Notes under the pieces: generated by a model | The model's database searches: none | The model's input: the letters and a program-made list of their open reading frames with translations, nothing else | Told to the model about the DNA's origin: nothing | Origin: Pseudomonadota bacterium | GTDB taxonomy: Bacteria; Desulfobacterota; Desulfarculia; Desulfarculales; Desulfarculaceae | Assembly (NCBI GenBank): GCA_018896025.1 | Contig: JAHIND010000016.1 | Coordinates: 1 to 64,000 of the forward strand | Length of the DNA: 64,000 nucleotides | Direction of reading: 5' to 3' | Part shown: one piece after another, positions 7,331-18,453 of the stretch | Position numbering within the stretch: position 1 is the first letter of the stretch | Layout of the letters: every line of letters begins with the position of its first letter | Position numbers and translations under genes: made by a program

Positions 7331-9004
7331 CTAACCTGTGCGGTGAGGAATAATCGCCCCCTTGGCCGCGGAAGTGGCCAAGCGGGCGTACAGGGCCAGA
7401 TAGCCGCCGGCGATCTTGGAGGGCGGAGGTTGCCAGGCGGCCATGCGCTCGGCCAATTCGCCCTCGCTGATCTCCAGGTTTACCTGGCGGCCGGGGATGT
7501 CCACGGTGATCCGGTCTCCGTCGCGCACCGCGGCTAACGGCCCTCCCTCGGCGGCCTCGGGCGAGATGTGCCCCACGAAGCAGCCGTTGTTGGTGCCGGA
7601 AAAACGGCCGTCGGTGATCAGCGCGGTTTTATCGGACAGGCCTTGACCGTAGAGCATCTTCATGGCCATGGCCATTTCGGGCATGCCCGGCCCGCCCTTT
7701 GGCCCCTCGTAGCGGATCACCACCACCTCTCCCGGCTGAATACGCCGGTCCAGGATGGCCTGGTTGGCCGCATCCTCGGAGTCGAAGCAATGGGCCCGGC
7801 CGGTGAAACGGTGCATGGCCGGGTTGATGGCCGCGGGTTTGGTCACCGCCGAGTCGGGCGCCAGGTTGCCCCTCAGCACCGCTAAGCCGCTCTGGGTGGA
7901 CCAGGGGTTGTCCATGGTGCGGATGATGGCGTCGCCGGTCTTGGTTGCATGGGCCACGTTCTCGCCCACCGTCCGTCCGCTCACGGTCATGGCCTCGGCG
8001 TGCAGCAGCGGCAGAATCTCGCGCATCAGCGCGGGCACTCCGCCCGCCTGGTGGAAGTCGGGCACGTTGGCCGGCGCGGCGGGGTAAATTTTGGCCACGT
8101 GCGGGGTGGTGCGGGAGAAATCCTCGAACACCTCCACGCCCATGGGAACCTCGGCTTCGTAGGCTATGGCCAGCAGGTGCAACACCAGGTTGGTGGAGCC
8201 GCCCATGGCCATGGCCAGGCGCACCGCGTTTTCCAGGCCCTGGCGATTGATGATGCGCCGGGCGCTCAGACCCTCGTCCACCATGGCCACGATGCGCCGT
8301 CCCGAAGTCTGAGCCGCGCGCAAGCGGGCGGCGTGCACCGCCGGGATGGTGGCGCTGCCCGGCAGGCACATGCCCATGGCCTCGGCCATACAGCCCATGG
8401 AGTTGGCCGTGCCCAGGAAGGAGCAGGATCCGCAGGTGGGCATGACCTGGTTCTCGAGCTGGGCTAAGCCCGCTTCGTCCAGCTTGCCTGCGGCCAGCAT
8501 GCCCAATGCCTCCGCCAGGGAGGTGGTGTCCGAGGTGCGCCCGTCGAACTCGCAGCCGCCCAGGGAGGGCCCGCCGTTGACCAGGATGGCCGGCAGGTCC
8601 AGCCGCGCCGCGCCCATGAGCAGCCCCGGCACGATCTTGTCGCAGGAGCCCAAGAGCACCAAAGCGTCCAGGCGGTGGGCCTGGGCCATTATCTCCACCG
8701 AGTTGGCGATCACCTCCCGCGAGGGCAGGATGTAGCGCATGCCCAGGTGGGCGTTGGCCACGCCGTCGCAGCAGCCGATAACCCCGAATTCGATGGGGGT
8801 GCCTCCCGCCTGGTAGATGCCTTGCTTGACCGACTCGGCCACCTGCCGAAGGTTGAAGTGACCGGGCACGATGTTGCTGTAGGTGTTGGCCACCCCTATC
8901 AGGGGGCGCTCCAGGTCGTAATCGCTATGGCCCATGGACTTGAGCAGCGCCCGCACTTTGGCCCAACGCGGCCCGGTGAGGATGTCCTTGCTTCGGTGGC
9001 TCAT
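7331..9004 (-). CDS. ilvD: Dihydroxy-acid dehydratase
   Basis: 557 aa, full length for IlvD/Edd. The cluster cysteines are clear in GSCDKIVPG and PTCGSCSFLGTANSMGCM, and the C-terminal part carries the KGGPGMPEM and TDGRFSGTN signatures. It dehydrates 2,3-dihydroxy-isovalerate and -methylvalerate to the 2-oxoacid precursors of valine and isoleucine. It stands alone, convergent with the lipoate operon (95-base gap). The 150 bases upstream show no T-box or leader peptide that I could support. Confidence 0.95.
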   Translation of the reverse strand: MSHRSKDILTGPRWAKVRALLKSMGHSDYDLERPLIGVANTYSNIVPGHFNLRQVAESVKQGIYQAGGTPIEFGVIGCCDGVANAHLGMRYILPSREVIANSVEIMAQAHRLDALVLLGSCDKIVPGLLMGAARLDLPAILVNGGPSLGGCEFDGRTSDTTSLAEALGMLAAGKLDEAGLAQLENQVMPTCGSCSFLGTANSMGCMAEAMGMCLPGSATIPAVHAARLRAAQTSGRRIVAMVDEGLSARRIINRQGLENAVRLAMAMGGSTNLVLHLLAIAYEAEVPMGVEVFEDFSRTTPHVAKIYPAAPANVPDFHQAGGVPALMREILPLLHAEAMTVSGRTVGENVAHATKTGDAIIRTMDNPWSTQSGLAVLRGNLAPDSAVTKPAAINPAMHRFTGRAHCFDSEDAANQAILDRRIQPGEVVVIRYEGPKGGPGMPEMAMAMKMLYGQGLSDKTALITDGRFSGTNNGCFVGHISPEAAEGGPLAAVRDGDRITVDIPGRQVNLEISEGELAERMAAWQPPPSKIAGGYLALYARLATSAAKGAIIPHRTG

Positions 9005-9111
9005 ACCAACGTCTCCGGGTGGGTGTTTCAGTGGCTCACCGAGGATATATGCCGCCGGTGCGGTTTGTCCAGGGAGGAGGTAGGCGAAGTATGCGCATTA
9101 TCATGCGGCGC

Positions 9112-9152
9112 AAAAAAAGAGAGTCAGCCTTGCGGCTGACTCTCTTTTTTTT
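9112..9152 (-). terminator. Terminator after tRNA-Asp
   Basis: AGAGAGTCAGCC (9118-9129) pairs perfectly with GGCTGACTCTCT (9134-9145) around a four-base loop, flanked by an A-run on the left and a T-run on the right. It can therefore act on both strands; on the minus strand it lies 4 bases past the tRNA 3' end. Confidence 0.9.
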
Positions 9153-9155
9153 GCG

Positions 9156-9232
<77 letters not shown>

Positions 9233-9301
9233 GCGTAGTATATTTTCTAAAACCGGTGGTCGGCTCGGTCCTACCGCCACCTTCCTAAACGGGGATAGTG
9301 G

Positions 9302-9377
9302 TGGTAGGCGGAACAGGGCTCGAACCTGTGACCCCCGGCTTGTAAGGCCGATGCTCTCCCAACTGAGCTACCCGCCC
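9302..9377 (-). tRNA. tRNA-Val (TAC)
   Basis: A 76-nt cloverleaf: acceptor GGGCGGG with TCCGCCT (two G-U pairs), anticodon loop CTTACAA (anticodon TAC), T-loop TTCGAGC, and encoded CCA. It lies 69 bases upstream of tRNA-Asp and is probably part of the same transcript. Confidence 0.96.
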
Positions 9378-9477
9378 AAGTCCCGAGGCCGCGCGATCTT
9401 GCCGCCCGGCCCCGTACCCCGTCAAGGGGACTACTATTTATCAATACAGCCGCGATCTGTCAAGAGATTACGGTCAA

Positions 9478-11874
<2,397 letters not shown>

Positions 11875-11901
11875 ATCCGGCTTCCTCGCTTTACGAGCGT
11901 C

Positions 11902-11949
11902 ATTATAACGAGAAGACGCAAAAACTTACGTTCTCTTATTTAAAGAGAA
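11902..11949 (-). promoter_or_regulatory. lon promoter region with palindrome
   Basis: Reading the minus strand, a consensus TATAAT lies at 11907-11902, 27 bases upstream of the start codon. A perfect 7-5-7 inverted repeat (TTCTCTT-AAGAGAA, 11931-11949) sits around the -35 zone, where it could be an operator. No clear -35 hexamer or sigma-32 element is visible. Confidence 0.5.
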
Positions 11950-12020
11950 TAAGTACTCTTTGAGGCGATTGCATGATTATTTTGCCGTCCCGGGGGCAGA
12001 CGGACCCGGCCGATACCGCC

Positions 12021-13274
12021 CTAGGCGTACTCGGCCTGATCCGAATAGAGCAGCAGAGGCTGTTCACCCTTGCTGATAACCTCTTCGCCCACCACGCACT
12101 CGGTGACTTCCTTGAGCGATGGCAGCTCGTACATTATGTCGAGCATGGCCGACTCGAGGATGGAGCGCAGGCCGCGGGCGCCGCTTTTGCGGACCAAGGC
12201 CTCCTTGGACACCGCCTTCAGGGCCTCGTCGCTGAACTTGAGCTCAACGCCTTCCAGCTCGAAAAGCTTCTGGTACTGCTTGACCAAGGCGTTCTTGGGC
12301 TCGGTGAGGATGCGGATAAGGGCTTCCTCGCTCAGCTCTTCCAGGGTGGCCACCACGGGCAGGCGTCCCACGAACTCGGGGATGAGGCCGAATTTGATCA
12401 GGTCCTCGGGCTGGCACTTGGCCAACACCTCTCCCAAGGGCACGTCTTCGGGACGCTCCTTCACTTGGGCGGTGAAACCCATCATTTTGGCGCCCAGGCG
12501 GTTTTTGATCACCCGCTCCAGGCCCACGAAAGCGCCGCCACAGATGAACAGGATGTTGGTGGTGTCCACCTTGACGAACTCCTGCTGCGGATGCTTGCGG
12601 CCGCCCTTGGGCGGCACCGAGGCCTGGGTGCCTTCGATGATCTTTAAGAGCGCCTGCTGCACGCCCTCGCCGCTGACGTCGCGGGTGATGGAGGGGTTTT
12701 CGCTCTTGCGGGCGATCTTGTCGATCTCGTCGATGTAGACGATGCCCCGCTGGGCCCGCTCCACGTCGTAGTCCGCCGCCTGCAGCAGGTTGAGGATGAT
12801 GTTCTCCACGTCCTCGCCCACGTAGCCGGCCTCGGTGAGGGTGGTGGCGTCGGCGATGGTGAAGGGGACGTTGAGTATCTTGGCCAGGGTCTGGGCCAAA
12901 AGGGTCTTGCCGCAGCCGGTGGGGCCCACCAACAGGATGTTGGATTTTTGCAGCTCCACCCCGCCCATTTCCATCTTGGCGTCGATGCGCTTGTAATGGT
13001 TGTGCACGGCCACGGAGAGTATCTTCTTGGCCCGGTCCTGCTCAACCACGTACTCGTCCATTATCGCCTTGATTTCCACGGGCTTGGGAATGGCGACGCG
13101 GCTGGCGGCCTCTTCCTTCTGGTACTCCTCTTCGATGATCTCGTTGCAAAGCTCGATGCACTCGTCGCAGATGTACACCGAGGGCCCGGCGATGAGTTTT
13201 TTCACCTCATCCTGGCTCTTGCCGCAGAAGGAGCAAACTAGATCGGAACCTTTGCCGTCGTTCTTTTTGGTCAT
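12021..13274 (-). CDS. clpX: ClpXP unfoldase subunit ClpX
   Basis: 417 aa, normal length. The N-terminal C4 zinc-binding domain (CSFCGKSQ...CDECIELC) is intact. Walker A is GPTGCGKT, the pore loop GYVGED and Walker [10 protein letters not shown]. It unfolds substrates for ClpP, encoded 40 bases upstream on the same strand. Confidence 0.97.
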   Translation of the reverse strand: MTKKNDGKGSDLVCSFCGKSQDEVKKLIAGPSVYICDECIELCNEIIEEEYQKEEAASRVAIPKPVEIKAIMDEYVVEQDRAKKILSVAVHNHYKRIDAKMEMGGVELQKSNILLVGPTGCGKTLLAQTLAKILNVPFTIADATTLTEAGYVGEDVENIILNLLQAADYDVERAQRGIVYIDEIDKIARKSENPSITRDVSGEGVQQALLKIIEGTQASVPPKGGRKHPQQEFVKVDTTNILFICGGAFVGLERVIKNRLGAKMMGFTAQVKERPEDVPLGEVLAKCQPEDLIKFGLIPEFVGRLPVVATLEELSEEALIRILTEPKNALVKQYQKLFELEGVELKFSDEALKAVSKEALVRKSGARGLRSILESAMLDIMYELPSLKEVTECVVGEEVISKGEQPLLLYSDQAEYA

Positions 13275-13314
13275 TTAGACCAGCCTCCGTCCCCCTGGGG
13301 AACTTGCGGGGTGC

Positions 13315-13911
13315 TTATGATGCAGCCAGTTCGCGGCGGGCTATCACCTTGTCGATGATGCCGTAAGACTTGGCTTCTTCCCCGCTCATGAAAAAGTCGC
13401 GTTCGGTGTCGGTGGCGACCTTCTTGACGCTCTGCCCGGTGTGCCCGGCCAGAATCAGGTTGAGCTCCTCCCTAAGACGCAAGATTTCCCTGGCATGTAT
13501 GTCGATGTCGCTGGCCTGTCCCTGGAAGCCTCCCATGGGCTGGTGAATCAGGATACGGGAATGGGGCAGCGAAAAGCGCATGCCGGGCTCGCCGGCGGCC
13601 AAGAGTATGGCGGCCATGCTGCTGGCCTGGCCAAGGCACAGGGTGCTCACCTTGGACTTGATGTAGCTCATGGTGTCGTAGATGGCCATGCCCGCGGTCA
13701 CCTGCCCGCCAGGCGAGTTTATGTAGAGGCTGATGTCCTTGGTGGGGTCCTCAGCCTCCAGGAAAAGCAACTGAGCAATGAGCACGTTGGCCACATGGTC
13801 GTCGATGGGCTCACCCAGGATGATGATGCGGTCTTTAAGCAGACGCGAATAGATATCGTAAGATCTCTCGCCGCGGCTGGTTTGCTCAATGACATAAGGA
13901 ATAAGGGGCAT
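13315..13911 (-). CDS. clpP: ClpP protease subunit
   Basis: 198 aa. The serine-protease triad is visible: Ser in GQASSMAAI, His in [10 protein letters not shown] and Asp in DTERDFFMS. It forms the tetradecameric chamber fed by ClpX. It is part of the conserved tig-clpP-clpX order, 25 bases after tig. Confidence 0.97.
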   Translation of the reverse strand: MPLIPYVIEQTSRGERSYDIYSRLLKDRIIILGEPIDDHVANVLIAQLLFLEAEDPTKDISLYINSPGGQVTAGMAIYDTMSYIKSKVSTLCLGQASSMAAILLAAGEPGMRFSLPHSRILIHQPMGGFQGQASDIDIHAREILRLREELNLILAGHTGQSVKKVATDTERDFFMSGEEAKSYGIIDKVIARRELAAS

Positions 13912-13936
13912 CAGCGCCTCGTTTCGTTAATCAGAT

Positions 13937-15283
13937 TCAGCTAGCGTTTTCGCCCTCGGCCACGCTGTTTTCAGCAGCCAATTCGGCTGGGTCTACTTGT
14001 GTAATAGTAGCACCGGCCTTTATGGCCTGCAACGTCTTTTCTTCCAGGATATGGGCGGTTAGCGAGGGCATCGCATTGTTTTTATTGTAGATATCCCTTA
14101 GCGCCTTGGCCGGTTGGCCGGTGCGCTCAGACATTTTTTCGAACTCGGCGTCGATGTCTTCATCGGCGATCTGGATGTCTTCCATCTCGGTAATCTTGCC
14201 CAAGACGATACCGGCGCGAACCTTCTTTTCGGCCTGGGGCCTAAAGTCGTCGGCCAGCTTCATGGGGTCCAGGCCCGCCACCTTGGGATCCATGCCCGAC
14301 TGGGTCAGCCGCTGCATGAAGTCCTTGACCATGTCCTCCAGCTCGCCCTCCACCAGGGAGGTGGGCAGCTCGAACTCGCCCAGCTCGCGCACCTGGTCCA
14401 AAATCTGGCGGCGGACCTCCTGGTCCTTCTGCTCCTGGTACATCTTGTCCAGGTCGGTCCGGATGCGGTCCTTGAGGGCGTCCAGGGTCTCGAACTCGCC
14501 GCCCAGGGAGCGGGCGAAGTCGTCGTCCATCTCGGGCTTGACCTTGCTCTTGAGGCCCTTCACCTGCATGACGAAGCGGATGTCCTTGCCGGCCATGGAC
14601 TTGTTGGGGTGGTCCTCCTCGAAGTGCACGTTGGCTTCGGTGGTGTCGCCCACCTTGGCCTTGACCAAGGCCACCTCGATCTCTTGCTGGCTTTGGCCCG
14701 CGCCCAGGTCCACTTCCACGTTCTCGGCCTTGCCGCCGTCCAGGGGCTTGTCGCCGTCAAAGGCCTCGTAGTCCACCACCACCACGTCGCTGATGGCCGC
14801 CGGGCGCTCTTCCTCCACCGGCACCAGCACCGCCTGACGCTCGGCCAGCTGGTCCAGGCGCTTGGCGATCTCCTCGTCGGTGGCCTCCAGCTTGGGCTCC
14901 TTGAGCTCAAAGCCCTGGTAGGACTCTTTTTTGATTTCGAACTCGGGGGGCACGTCAAAGGTCAACTTGTAGACGAAGTCCTGACCCGCTTGGGGAGGAT
15001 CGAAGTCGAAATCAGGCTGAGCCACCGGCTCGATGCCGCTTTCCTTGAGGGCCTCGGCATAGCTGCCGCCCAAAAGCTCCTGGGAAGCCTCGCTGGCCGC
15101 CTGGTCTCCGTAATAGCGCTCCAGGATGGGCCGGGGCGCCTTGCCGGGCCGGAAGCCCTTGATCTTCACGGAGTTTTTCAGCTTGTTGTAAATCTTGTTC
15201 AGGGTCTTGTCGACTTCTTTGGCCGGCAGCTCCACCGTAATGCGTCGCTGGACCTGGCTCAGCTCTTCCACGTTGACCTTCAT
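13937..15283 (-). CDS. tig: Trigger factor
   Basis: 448 aa. The ribosome-binding signature GFRPGKAPRPILERYYG is at residues 43-60, then the FKBP-type PPIase domain (with RPAAISDVVVVDYE) and the helical C-terminal chaperone domain. It binds the ribosome exit site and shields nascent chains. It is the first gene of the tig-clpP-clpX unit. Confidence 0.96.
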   Translation of the reverse strand: MKVNVEELSQVQRRITVELPAKEVDKTLNKIYNKLKNSVKIKGFRPGKAPRPILERYYGDQAASEASQELLGGSYAEALKESGIEPVAQPDFDFDPPQAGQDFVYKLTFDVPPEFEIKKESYQGFELKEPKLEATDEEIAKRLDQLAERQAVLVPVEEERPAAISDVVVVDYEAFDGDKPLDGGKAENVEVDLGAGQSQQEIEVALVKAKVGDTTEANVHFEEDHPNKSMAGKDIRFVMQVKGLKSKVKPEMDDDFARSLGGEFETLDALKDRIRTDLDKMYQEQKDQEVRRQILDQVRELGEFELPTSLVEGELEDMVKDFMQRLTQSGMDPKVAGLDPMKLADDFRPQAEKKVRAGIVLGKITEMEDIQIADEDIDAEFEKMSERTGQPAKALRDIYNKNNAMPSLTAHILEEKTLQAIKAGATITQVDPAELAAENSVAEGENAS

Positions 15284-15340
15284 GACCGGTATTCCTTGCC
15301 CTCAAGAGGGGTTAGGGGTGAACTAATCTGAAATTGTAGT

Positions 15341-15369
15341 GATATAACACCCCACTGGACCTGCCGCAA
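15341..15369 (-). promoter_or_regulatory. Candidate tig promoter
   Basis: On the minus strand, TTGCGG (15369-15364), a 17-base spacer and TATATC (15346-15341) lie 58 bases before the tig ATG. Spacing is ideal and both hexamers are fair matches to the housekeeping consensus. Confidence 0.45.
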
Positions 15370-15408
15370 CCCAAAAGCGGCGTCCAAGGGGCCGTAATCG
15401 GTTGGTTT

Positions 15409-16476
15409 TCAGTAAGTGGCCAGCTGCTCGCGCACCAAGATAATGTCCTGCGCCTCCGGCAGGAAGGGGTAGTTGCGCAAGTCCGGGCCGGGCCGCTCGT
15501 TGCCGTAAGGCCGGTTGCAGGCCACCTCTCCCGAGGCCCCCGGGCAGCCCGAGGTCATGAAGGGCCGCCCCGAGGCGATGGCGCTTTCGATCATTTCCGG
15601 GTCGTCGCCGAAGAAGACGATGCGGCCCTCGCCGTCAAAGGCCATGTCCGAGGCTTTGGCCTGGTCGTGGTCGATGAGCCAGCGGGCCAGTTGGATGCGG
15701 CGGTATCCCGCGGCCGGTGGCTGGGGGGTGTCGGACAGGGCCGAGAAGCGTTCGGGGTAAAAACAGAACAGATGGGTATAGCCGCCCATGCGCCGGGCCC
15801 GGTCCATGGCCCAGACCAGTTCCTCTTCGGTTTCGCCCAGGCCGTAGATGAGGTGCACCCCCACCATGTCTTGGCCGAAGACCTCGATGGACTGCTTATA
15901 TATTTCCCAGTAGTGCTCCCAGCGGTGGGGGCCTCCGGCGGGCTTGCCCCGGAACTTGGCGAACAACTCCGGCGTGGCCGCGTCTATGGCCACTCCGATG
16001 CGGTCGGCTCCGGCGTCCTTCATCTCCAGCAGGTTGTCGCGCTTGAGAATGGTGGGGGCGATCAGGAGGCTCACCGGCAGGCCGCAGCCCGCGCGCACCC
16101 GGCGGCATATCTCCAGGGTGTCTTGCCGGGCCTTGGGGTGGGTGATCATGGAGATGCACACCCGCTCCACGTGGGGCGGGGCTGCGGCGCAGGCCTCGAC
16201 CACCTGGTCCAATTCGTAGGCCCGCCAGATCACCCGGATGAACTTTTGGAAGCGGGGGTCCTCGGCCGGGACCTGGCTCTCACGGGCCAGGCCGCAAAAG
16301 GCGCAGTTGGCCTTGCACCCGCCGGGGTAGGTGAGTAGCAGGTTGATGCATCCCAGGCGGGCGTTGCGAAAGAAACGGCCCTCCGCGAAACCAAGGGTCA
16401 TGGCCGCGGCCAGGGAAAGGCGCACGTATTCCGGGCTGGAGTGGCTCAGGTCTGCCTCGGCGGCGGCTAAGGGCAT
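15409..16476 (-). CDS. Radical SAM protein, LipS1/LipS2-type lipoyl synthase component
   Basis: 355 aa. The radical SAM cluster motif CKANCAFC (Cys54, 58, 61) is followed by a biotin-synthase-like barrel (LIAPTILKRDNLLEMKDAG, IYGLGETEEEL). Two further conserved-looking cysteines lie near the C-terminus (TSGCPGASGEVACNRPYG) and could hold an auxiliary cluster. The context of a second radical SAM gene, a LipT-like flavoprotein and an LplAB ligase matches the alternative lipoate pathway, in which two radical SAM proteins share sulfur insertion at C6 and C8 of octanoyl groups. I cannot tell LipS1 from LipS2 by eye. It is the last gene of the operon, 14 bases after its neighbour. Confidence 0.7.
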   Translation of the reverse strand: MPLAAAEADLSHSSPEYVRLSLAAAMTLGFAEGRFFRNARLGCINLLLTYPGGCKANCAFCGLARESQVPAEDPRFQKFIRVIWRAYELDQVVEACAAAPPHVERVCISMITHPKARQDTLEICRRVRAGCGLPVSLLIAPTILKRDNLLEMKDAGADRIGVAIDAATPELFAKFRGKPAGGPHRWEHYWEIYKQSIEVFGQDMVGVHLIYGLGETEEELVWAMDRARRMGGYTHLFCFYPERFSALSDTPQPPAAGYRRIQLARWLIDHDQAKASDMAFDGEGRIVFFGDDPEMIESAIASGRPFMTSGCPGASGEVACNRPYGNERPGPDLRNYPFLPEAQDIILVREQLATY

Positions 16477-16490
16477 GGTTCCTCCTCGCT

Positions 16491-17417
16491 TTAGGCCAGG
16501 GAACAGCAGGTGTCTTGAAAGGTAACTTTTACACCCAAGGACCGGGCCTGCTCAAGGGCCCCGTCGCTGGGGATGGCCAGGGCGTTGATTCCCGCCCGCA
16601 CCGCCAGGCCGTCCAACTGAGCCCGGTAGCGTCCCCGGGGCCGGGCGCATCCCAGGTGGTGACGGGCCTCGGGCAGGCGCATGCGGGCCTCGGCGATGAA
16701 ACGGGCCACCTCCTCCACAGTGGGAGGCTCGGCCTGGACCATGGGAGTGTCTTTGAGGGGCATGAGCACCACGAACACCACCCGCTGGGGATTGAGTTCG
16801 GCCACCATCTCCAGAGCGTCGTACTCGCCGATGAGGTGGCCGTGGTCCAGGCCCATGATGATGTGGGGCACCACCTCCAGCCCGGCTTCCACACAGGCGG
16901 CCAGGGTCTCGCCCTGGGCGGCCAGGCCGTCGGGCAGGTGTAGCACCCGCTGGGCGGTGCCCTCGCTGCCCACCACGTCGATTAGAGCCTGGCGCACCCC
17001 GGCGGATTTGAGGGCGCGGGCGGTGGGCGGGTCGATGCGCCCCACGTGGGCGGTGATCACCAGGTCGGTTTCGGCGGCCAGGCGCTCTATGGCCGGGAGC
17101 ACGCTGTCCCAGGGCAGGCGGCCCTGGGGATCGCTGCCCCCGGAGATGAGCATGCCCACCTGCCCCTGGGCGGCCAGGCGCTTGCCCAGGGCGTAGAGGG
17201 CCTCAGCTCCCACGGCTGGGTGCATGGTGCGCAAAAGGTGGCCCCGGCAGTGGTCGCAGCCCTGGCGGCATTCGGGTCCGGTGATGCTGACCGCCGGGTA
17301 GCGGCCCTTGCGGCCGTAGGCGGTGAACATGCCCGGCAGGAAGATACCCAGGTTGGGGCCATGGTGTTGCCAGGACAGCTCGCGGGCTTGGTCCAGGGCC
17401 TGGTTCAGATCAGACAT
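16491..17417 (-). CDS. Second radical SAM protein, LipS1/LipS2-type
   Basis: 308 aa. The cluster motif is CRQGCDHC (Cys50, 54, 57), preceded by RYPAVSITGPE. The barrel carries SGGSDPQG and VPHIIMGLDHG, and the protein ends with a cysteine pair (DTCCSLA). It differs in sequence from the neighbouring radical SAM protein, as expected if the two perform different steps. The ATG at 17417 is chosen: it overlaps the end of the LipT-like gene by 8 bases, which implies translational coupling. The longer in-frame reading to 17660 is antisense-like filler. Confidence 0.7.
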   Translation of the reverse strand: MSDLNQALDQARELSWQHHGPNLGIFLPGMFTAYGRKGRYPAVSITGPECRQGCDHCRGHLLRTMHPAVGAEALYALGKRLAAQGQVGMLISGGSDPQGRLPWDSVLPAIERLAAETDLVITAHVGRIDPPTARALKSAGVRQALIDVVGSEGTAQRVLHLPDGLAAQGETLAACVEAGLEVVPHIIMGLDHGHLIGEYDALEMVAELNPQRVVFVVLMPLKDTPMVQAEPPTVEEVARFIAEARMRLPEARHHLGCARPRGRYRAQLDGLAVRAGINALAIPSDGALEQARSLGVKVTFQDTCCSLA

Positions 17418-18453
17418 TACGGCCTCCCCAGGCGGGCCAGGTGCGGGCCATGAGCCCGGCAAAGTCCTCGCCGTCCCAGCCTTGCTCCATTTCCTGTCGG
17501 GCGGCCAGGCCTCGGGCCAGGTGCTTGCCGTAGCGGGCCAGCACCTCGTTTTGGTACTCCTCGCCCGCCTCGCCTTGGCCCCCGGCCAGGCGCGCGGCAG
17601 CGCGGCCTGCTTCCGCGCCGGAGAAAACCGCTTGGGGTATGCCCGCTCCGGTGACCGCATGGGTGAGCCCGGCCGCGTCCCCGGCCAACAGCACCCGGCC
17701 CCTGGCCATCTCGGCGCGCGGTCCGCCCACGGGGATGGCCCCCCCGGCCAAAGCCAGCACGCCGGGCAGGATCAGGACTTGCTCGATCAAGCGGGCGCGC
17801 AACTCGTCCAAGAGGCGCTGGGGCTTGGCCTCCACTCGGCAGCCCAGGCCCAGGTTGGCCGCGTCGCCGCGCGGGAAGAGCCAGGCGTAGCCGTGGCGTA
17901 TGGCGGGCTCCAGATAAACTCGGGTGCGCTCCAGTGGCTTGGCCAAGGGAACCTGCACCTGCACCCCGGCCATGAGGGCCTGGGAGGGCCACCCGGCCAG
18001 GCAGGCGGTGAGCGAGGCCGCACCGTCGGCGGCCACCACCGCGCCGGGGGTGAGGCTGATTTTGCGTGCGCCCCGCTGGATTTCCCAGGTGTCGCCGCTG
18101 CGGCCCATGAGCTTGGTCCCGGCCCACACCCGCGCTCCGGCCTGGGCGGCGGCCAGCACCAGGCCGTGGTCAAACACCTGGCGGTCCAGAATCCAGCCCG
18201 GCCCTGGGGTGAAGTGCTCTTCGCCTCCCAGCACGGTGAGCATGCCTTCCACCGGCTGCACCCGGCTGCGCGGCGGGAAAGCGACTTCCCTGGCCAGCAA
18301 ACGGGGCACGAACTCGGCGCAGTGGGGCAGGGCCCCAAAGCGGCGCTTCTTATCTATGAGCAGCACCTGGGCTCCGGCCTGGGCCGCCTCCTGGGCGGCC
18401 AGGGCCCCGGCGGGTCCGCCGCCGATCACCAGGACATCCACCCGCTCAGGCAT
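17410..18453 (-). CDS. lipT: LipT-like flavoprotein, geranylgeranyl-reductase family
   Basis: 347 aa. The N-terminal Rossmann motif VIGGGPAGALAAQEAA and the second FAD motif VLLAGDAAGLTHAVTGAGI place it in the geranylgeranyl reductase/FixC-like family. An unspecialised member could act on lipids, but here it lies between an LplAB ligase and two radical SAM genes, overlapping each neighbour by 8 bases. This is the arrangement described for lipT in LipS1/LipS2 lipoate assembly loci. Its proposed job there is supplying electrons to the radical SAM enzymes, which is inference. Confidence 0.7.
   Translation of the reverse strand: MPERVDVLVIGGGPAGALAAQEAAQAGAQVLLIDKKRRFGALPHCAEFVPRLLAREVAFPPRSRVQPVEGMLTVLGGEEHFTPGPGWILDRQVFDHGLVLAAAQAGARVWAGTKLMGRSGDTWEIQRGARKISLTPGAVVAADGAASLTACLAGWPSQALMAGVQVQVPLAKPLERTRVYLEPAIRHGYAWLFPRGDAANLGLGCRVEAKPQRLLDELRARLIEQVLILPGVLALAGGAIPVGGPRAEMARGRVLLAGDAAGLTHAVTGAGIPQAVFSGAEAGRAAARLAGGQGEAGEEYQNEVLARYGKHLARGLAARQEMEQGWDGEDFAGLMARTWPAWGGRNV

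Noticed and set aside
9005..9111. T-box or attenuator before ilvD
   Set aside because: No specifier-loop, antiterminator or leader peptide pattern could be found in the 107 bases examined.
14114..15331. 405-aa plus-strand frame opposite tig
   Set aside because: Shadow of trigger factor; no start signal and no recognisable fold.
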